64,000 nucleotides of DNA, taken from positions 372,001 to 436,000 of the forward strand of contig DASWZV010000174.1 in the NCBI GenBank assembly GCA_036407095.1, written 5' to 3'. The notes under the pieces are model-generated. The model saw only the letters and a list, made by a program, of their open reading frames with translations. It searched no databases and was not told the origin of the DNA. Shown here piece by piece: positions 1-7,479 of the stretch; position 1 is the stretch's first letter; every line of letters begins with the position of its first letter. Made by a program: the position numbers and the translations under genes. The stretch is from Gp6-AA40 sp036407095 (lineage in GTDB: Bacteria > Acidobacteriota > Vicinamibacteria > Vicinamibacterales > UBA2999).

Positions 1-155
1 CGCCGCGATCGATCGCGGCGCGTCGACGAATAGTTACCCCCTTCCCGCATTGTTGCTCCTGTCCTGGCCAGGACAGGAGCGTCCTGAGTTCCCAAGAACT
101 GGAACTGGAACGTGGAACTCCTGAACCTCGGTTCAGGATTCAAGGAGTTCCACGT
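1..155. repeat. Cluster of three palindromes/hairpins
   Basis: Three independent palindromes lie in the first 155 bases. Positions 1-20 are a perfect 20-bp palindrome centred on GATCGATC. Positions 55-80 are a perfect 26-bp palindrome (arms start GCTCCTGTCC, centre TGGCCA). Positions 110-122 (ACGTGGAACTCCT) pair perfectly with 143-155. Inside that, 120-127 (CCTGAACC) pairs with 130-137 around a 2-nt loop. No gene is seen here. The last hairpin ends about 110 bases upstream of the PEBP gene. Role unknown; it fits the hairpin-rich intergenic regions seen through the window. Confidence 0.7.
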
Positions 156-265
156 CCCGGTGCCTCTGTGAAATCGAGCTAGTATCTGCGTCGTATTGGC
201 TATCGGATTGATGGCAGGTGACGCTGCTGAGCCTGGCGGCTTCTTCAGATTCGAGGAGTGGGGGA

Positions 266-901
266 ATGAGAAAACAGATTGGTCGATCGATCGGTGTGCT
301 GGTGGCAGGAGCGGTGCTGACAGCCGGCTTGGCGCTGGCGCAGGACCGTCAGGGCGCACCTGCGGCGGGCGGACAGGGGCGAGGCGGCGGCCGCGGTCCT
401 CAGACACCGCCGTTGATCATGACGTCGACAGCGTGGGAAGACGGCGGCGTGATTCCGGACAAGTACACGCAGGCTGGCGGGGCGAACGCGCCCTCCCCCG
501 AGCTCAAGTGGTCGCAGGTGCCGATGGGCACGCAGAGCTTCGTGCTGCTGATGCACGATCCCGAGCCGGTGTTGAACAAGGGATCGAAGATGGACATCAC
601 GCACTGGCTGGTGTGGAACATCCCGGGGACGTCGACCGGATTGCCCGAAGGCGTGATGCAGGGTGAGCTGCCCGACGGGACGCGTCAGGTCAGCCTGCGG
701 TCGAACGGCTACATGGGCCCAGGCGCGCCTGCGGGACCGTACCATCACTACACGTTCGAGCTGTATGCGCTCGACACGAAGCTCGACATCGCGCAGCCGA
801 CCCCGCAGCAGGCCGCCGACACGCGCAACGCGGTGGTCAATGCGATGGACGGCCACGTGCTCGGTAAGGCGGTGCTCGTCGCGCGCTTCCATCGTCAGTA
901 G
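266..901 (+). CDS. Exported YbhB/YbcL-type PEBP (Raf-kinase-inhibitor-like) protein
   Basis: A 211-aa protein of the bacterial phosphatidylethanolamine-binding protein (YbhB/YbcL) family. The ATG at 266 was chosen over upstream starts because a GAGGAGTGGGG stretch lies just before it and it gives a clean signal peptide (about 26 residues ending ALAQ). Family features visible: LKWSQVP near the start of the fold, HDPEP, the ITHWLVWNIP strand, and a GAPAGPYHHYTF segment that lines the anion-binding pocket. Length fits a secreted YbhB protein. These proteins are widespread but their bacterial substrate is not established, so no reaction is assigned. It stands alone: the next gene starts over 200 bases on, after a dispersed repeat. 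Confidence 0.9.
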   Translation: MRKQIGRSIGVLVAGAVLTAGLALAQDRQGAPAAGGQGRGGGRGPQTPPLIMTSTAWEDGGVIPDKYTQAGGANAPSPELKWSQVPMGTQSFVLLMHDPEPVLNKGSKMDITHWLVWNIPGTSTGLPEGVMQGELPDGTRQVSLRSNGYMGPGAPAGPYHHYTFELYALDTKLDIAQPTPQQAADTRNAVVNAMDGHVLGKAVLVARFHRQ

Positions 902-924
902 GACGCGAGTCGAATTCTTCGGGC

Positions 925-1060
925 AAATATCGCGGACAGTTCCGCGAGCCAGTTGATGCGTTCTGGAGCGCGGCGTGGAGCGAGGCGCGCGCCTGCCCTG
1001 AGCGAGCGAAACGAGTCGAAGGGGAAGGATGCGTCAACCTGGTTGGCGCAATCGAGTCGG
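925..1060. repeat. Short (internally deleted) copy of the family C repeat
   Basis: Bases 925-990 match the left end of the large repeat at 41081-41150 (shared TCGCGGACAGTT, GGAGCGCGGCGTGGAGCGAG). Bases 1027-1060 match its centre (GGATGCGTCAACCTGGTTGG, then CGCAATCG(G)AGTCGG). The roughly 150-bp part between these ends in the long copy is absent. In its place is a short CTGAGCGAGCGAAACGAGTC-type sequence at about 997-1020. This explains why reading frames through this stretch (for instance one beginning at 1029) look like protein extensions of the DinB gene; I regard them as repeat-derived. Confidence 0.65.
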
Positions 1061-1118
1061 GCAAGCGATCAGGGCCGGCGAGGGATGGCGGCGGGTCTCG
1101 GAGCCGCGAAAATACCAT

Positions 1119-1607
1119 ATGGCGACACGCCGTCCGCTGGAGATCGAACGCGAGCTCCTCGAAGAGTTCGCGCATAACGGGCATGTAAACGAGTATCTGG
1201 TCGGCGTGCTGCCGGATGCGATCTGGCGCATGCCGCCGCCCGGCGATCGCGGGCGCACCATTGCCGCGATCGTCGCGCACATGCAGAGCGTGCGGCGCAC
1301 GTTTGCCCGGATGGGCGGCGCACGACCGGGCCCTCCGTCCCTCGACCGCACGGCGGGCACGCGGGCCCAGGCGCAGCGGGCGCTGCGACAGTCGACGACC
1401 GACCTCGTCGCGCTGTTCGAGGGCGCGTTCGCCGCGCGCCAGGCTCGGGTCAAAGGGATGCCGCGACGCGCCGTCAACATGCTGATGTATCTGGTGCAGC
1501 ACGACGCGCATCATCGAGGGCAGATCTTCATGCTGGCAAAGAATCTCGGCCACGAGTTCCGCAGCGAGGACGTGATGCGGGTCTGGGGTTGGAAGAAGCT
1601 TCTCTAA
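1119..1607 (+). CDS. DinB-family protein
   Basis: A 162-aa four-helix-bundle protein of the DinB/YfiT metal-binding superfamily. The fold carries three spaced histidines: HNGHVNEYL near residue 20, IAAIVAHMQ near 55, and YLVQHDAHHRGQI near 130, the last being the typical DinB C-terminal signature. Many members act as thiol-dependent S-transferases or have no known activity; nothing here tells which. The ATG at 1119 (MATRRPLEIE) was chosen because the longer frame to 1029 reads through a dispersed repeat. No clear ribosome-binding site is visible. The gene converges on the EndoIII-like gene with a 4-base overlap (1604-1607). Confidence 0.85.
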   Translation: MATRRPLEIERELLEEFAHNGHVNEYLVGVLPDAIWRMPPPGDRGRTIAAIVAHMQSVRRTFARMGGARPGPPSLDRTAGTRAQAQRALRQSTTDLVALFEGAFAARQARVKGMPRRAVNMLMYLVQHDAHHRGQIFMLAKNLGHEFRSEDVMRVWGWKKLL

Positions 1608-2290
1608 GAGTGCGGGATTCCAGCCGCGATCGCCTTACGCCCGGGACAATCTGTCTTGACTGGACAGATCGGGCAATCGGGGTCGGCCTGTTTGCAGATC
1701 GTCACCCCGTGATGCGCGAGATAGACGTACGCTGCGCGATACACGGCAGGCGTGTGAGGTAATTCAGGCGCAACCGCGTCGCGCACGCTCTTCGCTGCTT
1801 GCTTGAAATCGTTGCCCGAGCTTCCATACCCCAATCGACGCGCTGTGCGTTCGACCCCCGCGTTCACGGGCAGGACGGGGTGATCGCCTGCAAAGAGCAG
1901 CATGCGATACGCACCCGCGTCGCCCCCCATGGCCGTGAGACTCTTGAGCGCCTTGAGTGCAGCCGGCATCGGGCCTTTGACCGCCGCTGAGACATCAGAG
2001 TGCTCCCGAAATACATCGACGGCGCGGCGTAACGCCATCAGCCGTCGCTCCGCGTAAGGACCGGCCGCCGTGACGATGGGATCGAGCTTCGCACGCGGCG
2101 CCCTTGCCATCGCTGCCGGGGTCAGGAGCTTGAAACGCGCGAGCGCCGCGAGCGCCGAGTCACGCTTCTTCGGTGTCGAGTGCCACGACAGCACTTCCCA
2201 CACGAACAGCGCAAACGCATCCGACGGCGGTTCAGACAACGCGCCGTAATGCTTCTTGAGTGTGCCGAGCAGCTGTTCAAGACGCGTCAC
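1604..2290 (-). CDS. EndoIII/HhH-GPD-like protein with Fe-S cluster but altered catalytic residues
   Basis: A 228-aa protein with the whole endonuclease III architecture. The C-terminal [4Fe-4S] loop is exact: C199-X6-C206-X2-C209-X5-C215. The hairpin-helix-hairpin region (around residues 115-145) is degenerate. The LPGVG-R-K of Nth reads LTAMGGD here, so the lyase lysine position is Asp. The VDTH segment reads VNAG, so the catalytic aspartate is Asn. Known HhH-GPD enzymes need that Asp. This copy may therefore bind DNA without cutting it, or use another residue. Start is a GTG with no obvious ribosome site. Recognition of the fold is firm; the activity is not. Confidence 0.8.
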   Translation of the reverse strand: MTRLEQLLGTLKKHYGALSEPPSDAFALFVWEVLSWHSTPKKRDSALAALARFKLLTPAAMARAPRAKLDPIVTAAGPYAERRLMALRRAVDVFREHSDVSAAVKGPMPAALKALKSLTAMGGDAGAYRMLLFAGDHPVLPVNAGVERTARRLGYGSSGNDFKQAAKSVRDAVAPELPHTPAVYRAAYVYLAHHGVTICKQADPDCPICPVKTDCPGRKAIAAGIPHS

Positions 2291-2365
2291 GATGAAGACG
2301 CGACTATAGCGCTAGTCATTGGAGAAGACATCGGAGGAGAGGGAGAAACGGTCTTGCACGGAGAC

Positions 2366-3151
2366 ACGGAGAAACGGAGGTCAGACGGAGACACTCCTGT
2401 TTCGATCGATTGTGAAGCGGGTGGGGCCAGCGAACGCCGGGCATGAGATACAGCTTCTGGCCCGCGTAGATCTCAGCCAGGGCATAGCCCGCGGTCACAC
2501 GCTCGGTGCCATCGAATTCCTCCGCGTCACGCGCGTGGTTGCGCGTCGTCGTACCAGGGAACTGCGATGGGATCGGCTCGACCAAGCTCTGGCTCGTGTA
2601 GGGTGTCAGGTCATAGAGACCGTCGACGAATGGCCGCAGGTCGAAGCCGGTCTCGACGTAGCTGGTGAGCTTGATGGACGTTGGTGAAGTCGCGGTGAAC
2701 GTGTTCTCCGTGCGCGTGCGTCCCTTGCGCTTGTCGCGAAACTTCATGCCGAACTTGAGGAACGAGGACGCGCTGCTCGAAGATGAGAGCAGCATCCGCG
2801 CGTTGCCCGATGCCACGACGTCACGATCCTTGGCGAAGTTGACCGCGCGCAGCTGCGAGTTGAAGTTGTAGCTGGCGATATCCTCGTTGGTCGGATTGGC
2901 CTGCACGTTGTGCGGATCGATCGAAGTCGCCGTGACATTGGGATTGAACACGATATTGGTCTGCCGGAACGGGCCGCGCGCGACGCGCGCGGATGAGACG
3001 AGAGTCGCACACGAAAACGAACGCGCCACCATGACGAGCGCCGCTCGTTTTTCGCGAGCGACTCTCATCTCATGCGTCTGCCGGAGGCCGGCGCCCACCC
3101 GCACGCGATGTTTGCGCTAGTGGTGCCTCCGTCCGGCCTCCGTTACTCCGT
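2366..3151. repeat. Split family B inverted repeat bracketing a gene remnant
   Basis: The 29-nt arm at 2366-2394 (ACGGAGAAACGGAGG...) pairs with 3123-3151 (GTGCCTCCGTCC...) with about 4 mismatches, and about 730 bp lie between. In other family B copies the two arms are only 10-20 bp apart. Here the interior holds a TonB-receptor fragment and a second hairpin at 2992-3073 (GATGAGACGAGAG against CTCTCATCTCAT). The arrangement resembles a foldback element that has captured or been split by foreign DNA, but no transposase or target duplication was identified. Confidence 0.6.
2430..2970 (-). pseudogene. Fragment of a TonB-dependent receptor
   Basis: On the minus strand the frame covering 2970 to 2430 encodes about 180 residues resembling an internal piece of a large outer-membrane TonB-dependent receptor of the CarboxypepD_reg type: IVFNPNVTATSIDP, DIASYNFNSQLRAVNF, SFLKFGMKFRDKRK, then EFDGTERVTAGYALAEIYAGQK ending LMPGVR. 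The full family is around 900 residues with an N-terminal plug and a C-terminal strand ending in an aromatic residue; neither is here. There is no start codon context. The frame runs into repeat sequence at both ends. I read it as a dead fragment. Family assignment is by pattern only. Confidence 0.65.
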
Positions 3152-3223
3152 ATCTGCTCAGAAAATGTGCTCCGCCATTGCCACCGGAAACGGAGCCTGC
3201 GGAGGAAACGAAGAAAGGCATCA

Positions 3224-3323
3224 ACACGGGGACACCGGAGAAAACAGGGGAAACGGGACATGACGTCGACGTGATCGAGATCGACAATTCCCGTTGCCGC
3301 CGTTGCCACCGCTATCCCCGTGT
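3224..3323. repeat. Family B hairpin (purine-rich arms)
   Basis: Arm 3224-3258 (ACACGGGGACACCGGAG...) pairs imperfectly with 3289-3323 (...CCGCTATCCCCGTGT), leaving about 30 nt between. Further loosely related ACGGAG and CTCCGT runs extend from 3120 to about 3450. No gene is seen between 2290 and 3447 apart from the receptor fragment. A second hairpin candidate, AAGTCGCTCGCCGACTT, lies near 3364-3380. Confidence 0.55.
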
Positions 3324-3446
3324 GACCATCCCGTTCCCCCCGTCTCCCCCGTTGTCTGCTCTCAAAGTCGCTCGCCGACTTTCATGGAACGGGGTGAGCC
3401 GCGCTCATGGGCGACTCCGTGCGAAACCGTGTCTCCGAAATCTCCG

Positions 3447-4586
3447 TCACTTTGAAGCCTGGGGTGGTGCAAGCGTCGGTGAGAGCGGCCAGTTGCCATC
3501 GTAGGGAGCCCAATTCGGGACGGGGACTTCAGGGCTGGGATAGAACATCGCAGAGTAGATGCTGCGGATCTTCTGGCTCTCGATCACGAACCACTCGCTG
3601 AATACGTTGCGTCGTGTGGTGGTCCCGGGCTTTCGGATGAAGACCGCCATCGCCAGGACGACGCCGGCTTCGTCGTCGACGACCGGGTATCGACGTGCGG
3701 CGACCATCTGGATGTTGATCGTTTCCAGTCCAGACGTGCAGTCGCTGGTGCCTCCGCGGCCGCCGGGCGCGGCCCCACCGGGTGCGCCGCCTCCGCGTGC
3801 GGCACGGCCGGTCACGGTCGTCCCGTTCTCGGTGCGCGCGCATCCCTGATGCGCCTGGATGATCGATCCGTCGTGCGTCGTGATGCCGTCGAAATAGCTG
3901 TTGGTGATGCCAATCAGCGATTCGCGTGAGAGTCGTTCAGACTTGGGAAGAGTGCGCTCCGGCGGCGGATTCTTCGTGAGGTTCTCCGGATCGAAGAAGT
4001 TGCCCGCTGGCTGTCCTGGCTGCTGCGGACCATTCAACCCGGGGTCGCCCTGCCGCGCCAGATACCATTCGGCTTCGCTGATCTGTCGGCGCTCGACTTT
4101 TACGCGGACCGTGACGATGGCCGACGTGGTGCCCTCGTGGACCACGCCGAAGTACGCGGCCTGCCCGCTGATCGGATCGAGATAGCGGCGCTGCAGTGAT
4201 CCGAGTCCGGTGACCGACTTCCAGGCGCCGGTGCCCAGCTTCACTACGACCGCGTTTTCGGTCTGCCGGAAGCCGACGGCCAACGGCGCCGCTGCAGGAT
4301 CGTGCGAGGTCACAGCGGTGAGGTAGCGGTCGAGCGTGGTTTTCAGGCAGCTGCGGTCGCAGTTGTCATCGGCTGCATGCGCCAGCCGCGGCAGAGAACA
4401 GACCGCCAGCAGAACCAGCCAAAGGACTCCGGCGGTTGATATCCCCGCGGAGCCCCTTGGCTGGTTGCCAGTATCCCTTGCCGCGCTTCGCGCGGCTGGG
4501 ACCGCTAGGCGGGTCATAACGGGAAAACGGCTCACGCAACCAGCCGCAACGCGGTCCACGACCAGACCGGCCATTCGCGCAGACAT
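3447..4586 (-). CDS. Exported protein with two NTF2-like halves (hypothetical)
   Basis: A 379-aa protein with two related alpha/beta halves. The first (from about residue 80, LKTTLDRYLTAVTSHDPAAAP) and second (SRESLIGITNSYFDGITTHDG) both open like SnoaL/NTF2-like domains; between them is a Pro-rich linker. A glycine-rich loop follows CARTENGTTVTG. The signal-like helix AGVLWLVLLAVCSLPRLAHA lies unusually far from the start, after about 50 residues. The ATG at 4586 was chosen for a GGGAGG seven bases upstream. Codons for part of the N-terminal extension come from a hairpin repeat (4459-4545), so the true start may have shifted. Divergent from the sigma factor gene. Function unknown. Confidence 0.6.
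   Translation of the reverse strand: MSARMAGLVVDRVAAGCVSRFPVMTRLAVPAARSAARDTGNQPRGSAGISTAGVLWLVLLAVCSLPRLAHAADDNCDRSCLKTTLDRYLTAVTSHDPAAAPLAVGFRQTENAVVVKLGTGAWKSVTGLGSLQRRYLDPISGQAAYFGVVHEGTTSAIVTVRVKVERRQISEAEWYLARQGDPGLNGPQQPGQPAGNFFDPENLTKNPPPERTLPKSERLSRESLIGITNSYFDGITTHDGSIIQAHQGCARTENGTTVTGRAARGGGAPGGAAPGGRGGTSDCTSGLETINIQMVAARRYPVVDDEAGVVLAMAVFIRKPGTTTRRNVFSEWFVIESQKIRSIYSAMFYPSPEVPVPNWAPYDGNWPLSPTLAPPQASK
4459..4545. repeat. Hairpin repeat inside the 5' end of a coding region
   Basis: GGCTGGTTGC at 4459-4468 pairs perfectly with GCAACCAGCC at 4536-4545. Within it is the small hairpin CCGCGC-TTC-GCGCGG (4481-4495), identical to the side arm of the family A repeats. The segment lies in frame in the 3447-4586 gene, between the likely start codon and the signal helix. 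Confidence 0.6.
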
Positions 4587-4640
4587 CGAAGCCTCCCGTA
4601 ACTTTTTGTCCTTGCCGCCAGTTACTCTGATTGGCGCACG

Positions 4641-5177
4641 GTGGTGACAATCGCTGACGATTACGACGAGCGGACGCTGATCGAAGCGGCGCAGGCCGAT
4701 CCGGCTCGTTTTGTCGACCTCTACGATCGCCATTTCCACCGCGTCTACGGCTACGTGATCCGTCGAACGGGCAGCCGGGCCGAGGCGGAGGATATCACCT
4801 CGGCGGTCTTCGAGCGGGCGCTGACGCACCTGCCACGGTTCGAGTGGCGCGGCGTGCCGTTCGTGGCGTGGCTCTACCGCATTGCCGCCAACGCGATCGC
4901 CGATCGGCGGAAGCAGACCGAGCGTGACTCGCCCGATCCGCCACCTGATGTGCCGGACGACCGCGAGTCGGAAGAGATCGAGCGGCGCGCGATGATCTTC
5001 GATCTCATCGCGCGCCTGCCGGACGTACAGCGTCGAGTGATCGAGATGCGATTCGTCGAGGAGAAGAGCATCCGCGAGATCGCGGTCGCACTCGATCGAT
5101 CAGAGGGCGCCGTGAAGCAGCTGCAGCTGCGCGCGCTCGAGAACCTGCGCAAGCACATGGAGGGCCGACATGGCTGA
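4641..5177 (+). CDS. ECF-type RNA polymerase sigma-70 factor
   Basis: A 178-aa sigma factor with only regions 2 and 4, as in the ECF group. Region 2 spans about residues 20-90 (FVDLYDRHFHRVYGYVIRR, AEDITSAVFERAL, PFVAWLYRIAANAIADRRK). Region 4 spans about 120-172 (LPDVQRRVIEMRF, SIREIAVALDRSEGAVKQL, RALENLRKHM). It would direct core polymerase to a small regulon. It begins with tandem GTG codons at 4641/4644 without a strong ribosome site. Its stop overlaps the start of the next gene by 8 bases, suggesting coupled expression with the VOC protein, which sits where an anti-sigma factor is often found. Confidence 0.93.
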   Translation: MVTIADDYDERTLIEAAQADPARFVDLYDRHFHRVYGYVIRRTGSRAEAEDITSAVFERALTHLPRFEWRGVPFVAWLYRIAANAIADRRKQTERDSPDPPPDVPDDRESEEIERRAMIFDLIARLPDVQRRVIEMRFVEEKSIREIAVALDRSEGAVKQLQLRALENLRKHMEGRHG

Positions 5178-6117
5178 GGCTCTCATCGCGCGGCTGGATC
5201 GGACGATTGACGTGATGCTCGCGGGGGGCGATGCAACGGCAGCGCTCACAGATGCGGAGCTCGCTCCGCTCGCGCGGCTGGCCGGCGATCTGCGATCGTG
5301 TCCGAGCGCCGCATTCAAGGCGCGGCTCCGGGCCAAACTGGAAAGGATGAAGACCATGTCGGTAGTGCTCGAAGACCTGAAGATTCGCGAAGGGTTCACG
5401 ACGGTGACGCCTTACTTGCACGCGACGAAGCCCGGTCTCCTCGACTTCCTGACACGAGCGTTCGGAGCCGTGGAAACCGAAACGACGACGACACCGCGCG
5501 GCGTTCATCGGGAGGTGCGTGTCGGGAATTCGATGGTGATGATCGGAGAAGGCGGCCCTGAAGACGCCGTCCATCCGCCTGCCTCCTTCCACGTCTTCGT
5601 GCCCGACGTCGACGCCGCGTACGAGCGCGCGATTGCCGCCGGCGCGACGTCGCTGGGCGCGCCCGAAGATCGGCATTACGGCGAGCGCTCGGGATTCGTC
5701 AAAGATGCGTTCGGCAATCACTGGTACATCGCGACCAGTCTCGGGCCGACACCGGTGCCCGGGGGACTGAGGACCGTGACGCCGTATCTGCACCCGCGCG
5801 GCGTGCCGTCGTACATCGACTTCCTCACACGCGCCTTCAGTGCGGTCGAGGAGTTCCGTGCCGAGTCGAACGGTGTGGTCATGCACGCGCAGGTGCGCAT
5901 CGGCAATGCAATCGTCGAGATGGGCGAAGGCTCGGATGCCACGACGCGGCAGGCCGTGTTCTATCTCTACGTCGCGGATTGCGATGCGCTCTACGCGCAG
6001 GCGGTCGCCGCCGGTGCGAAGCCGCTCGCGCCTCCTGCCGACATGTTCTACGGCGATCGTGTCGGGTCGGTAGAGGACGCGATGGGGATCACCTGGTACT
6101 TGGCGCGACCTGCGTGA
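5170..6117 (+). CDS. Double VOC (glyoxalase/PhnB-like) protein with short N-terminal helical segment
   Basis: A 315-aa protein. Residues 1-60 are helical and charged (TDAELAPLARLAGDL, AAFKARLRAKLERMK). Two VOC domains follow, about 75-195 and 200-315, each opening with VTPYLH and a LDFLTRAFGAVE/IDFLTRAFSAVE helix and ending in a DAFGNHWYIA/DAMGITWYLA strand, like the PhnB/YdfO group. Metal-ligand positions are not clearly conserved, so enzyme activity is uncertain. It overlaps the sigma factor gene by 8 bases. Because of that coupling the N-terminal segment may contact the sigma factor; this is inference. Confidence 0.85.
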   Translation: MAEALIARLDRTIDVMLAGGDATAALTDAELAPLARLAGDLRSCPSAAFKARLRAKLERMKTMSVVLEDLKIREGFTTVTPYLHATKPGLLDFLTRAFGAVETETTTTPRGVHREVRVGNSMVMIGEGGPEDAVHPPASFHVFVPDVDAAYERAIAAGATSLGAPEDRHYGERSGFVKDAFGNHWYIATSLGPTPVPGGLRTVTPYLHPRGVPSYIDFLTRAFSAVEEFRAESNGVVMHAQVRIGNAIVEMGEGSDATTRQAVFYLYVADCDALYAQAVAAGAKPLAPPADMFYGDRVGSVEDAMGITWYLARPA

Positions 6118-6142
6118 GACGCTCGGCTCCTCCCGCGATCCG

Positions 6143-7302
6143 TCACTGGAACAGCATCGGCGCGAACTCGCTCAAATAGTCGCGCCAGTTGAGCCACGTG
6201 TGCCCACCCGCGCTCTCTTTGAAGACCGGCGAGAAGCCGTGCTTCTTGAAGAGATCGACGGTCGCCGTCGTGGTGTTGAGCAGGAAGTCGTCCTTCCCGG
6301 TCGCGAACCAGAGGACTCGAAGACCTTTCTTCAGGCTGGCGTCGTCGAGTTGCTTCGCGTTTCGCGTTTCCCATTCACCCGGCCCGGCGACCGGCGCTGC
6401 CGGTGCGCCTCCGCGCCCGGGGATCGGGAAGGCGCCGAGCAGGCCCGAGCTGTAGACGCCGATGTAGGCGAACTTCTCGAGATGAGGGATCGCCACGTTC
6501 AACGTCTGGCTGCCGCCCATCGAGAGGCCGGCAATCGCCGTGTGGTTGCGATCGGTCAGCACGCGATAGTTGTTCTGTACGTAGGGCATCACGTCGTCGA
6601 CGAAATCGGCGATGAACGGATCGGTTCCGGTCGCCGGCAGCGTGTTGACCGCCGGTCCGCGCGTATGCCCGGCTGGCATGACGACGATCATCGGCCGGGC
6701 GGTCTTCGCGGAGATCAGGTTGTCGAGAATGAAGCCCGCGCGTCCCACCGTGCTCCACGAGTCGTCGCTGTCTCCGGCACCGTGCAGCAGATAGAAGACC
6801 GGATACTTTTTCGAGCCGGTCTCGTAGCCAGGCGGCGTGTAGATGTGCATGCGCCGGAACGCGCGCAGCGTCGCCGAGTAGTAGGTCACCTCGGTCACGC
6901 CGCCGTGCGGCACATGCTTCGTGTCGCCGAGTTCGGATCCTGGAACATAGACCATGCTCCACGAGTTGTTGTTCGACTCGCTCGTCGATGGGTTGCGCGG
7001 ATCGATGGTCGCCACGCCGTCAATCGTGAACGAGTAGCGATACGCCCCTGGCGGCACTGCGCCAGACGTCATCTCCCACACGCCGTTCTCGCCTTTCGTG
7101 AGCGGCGATGCCGGACCATTCCCTGGAATATCGGTGGCGTTCAGACGAACGGCCTGTGCCTGTGGTGCGAGGATGCGAAATGTAATCCGCCTGTCGATGC
7201 CGACCTCAGGCGACACGACTTGCGGCCTGGCGGTGGCCCCTGCGCAAGTGCCACGCAGGTCACGCACAGAACGGCTGCGGCAGCGGCGATGAGGCGACGC
7301 AT
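6143..7302 (-). CDS. Secreted esterase (feruloyl/enterochelin-esterase-like), signal peptide apparently frameshifted
   Basis: The mature part has an N-terminal E-set/CBM48-like beta domain (FRILAPQAQAVRLNAT to YRYSFTIDGV) and a C-terminal esterase-D alpha/beta-hydrolase domain with YPVFYLLHGAG. The nucleophile is in GLSMGG (Ser codon near 6523), with the Asp region GKDDF and a His in GGHTWLNW. It probably cleaves esters on plant or polysaccharide material outside the cytoplasm. The only good start is the ATG at 7302, preceded by GGGAGG and giving MRRLIAAAAAVLCVTCVALAQ. That frame does not join the enzyme; a one-base change in the run of C at 7237-7240 would join them. The alternative in-frame start at 7345 gives no signal peptide. 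Either a real lesion or a sequencing error. Confidence 0.8.
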
Positions 7303-7479
7303 AGCGTTGTGACCTCCCGTTTCGATGTGGCATAGTCTGCACCACGACAGGCCTCAGGGCCCAGGCCTAGGCCTCAGTGGCTCGGAACGTAGGGGTAGGT
7401 CTTCACCCTCGCCAAGGCTACGGCGGACCAGCCGTAGCTCGGAGCGCAGGCTGGTGAGACCGCCCTGGTGGAGATCGAC

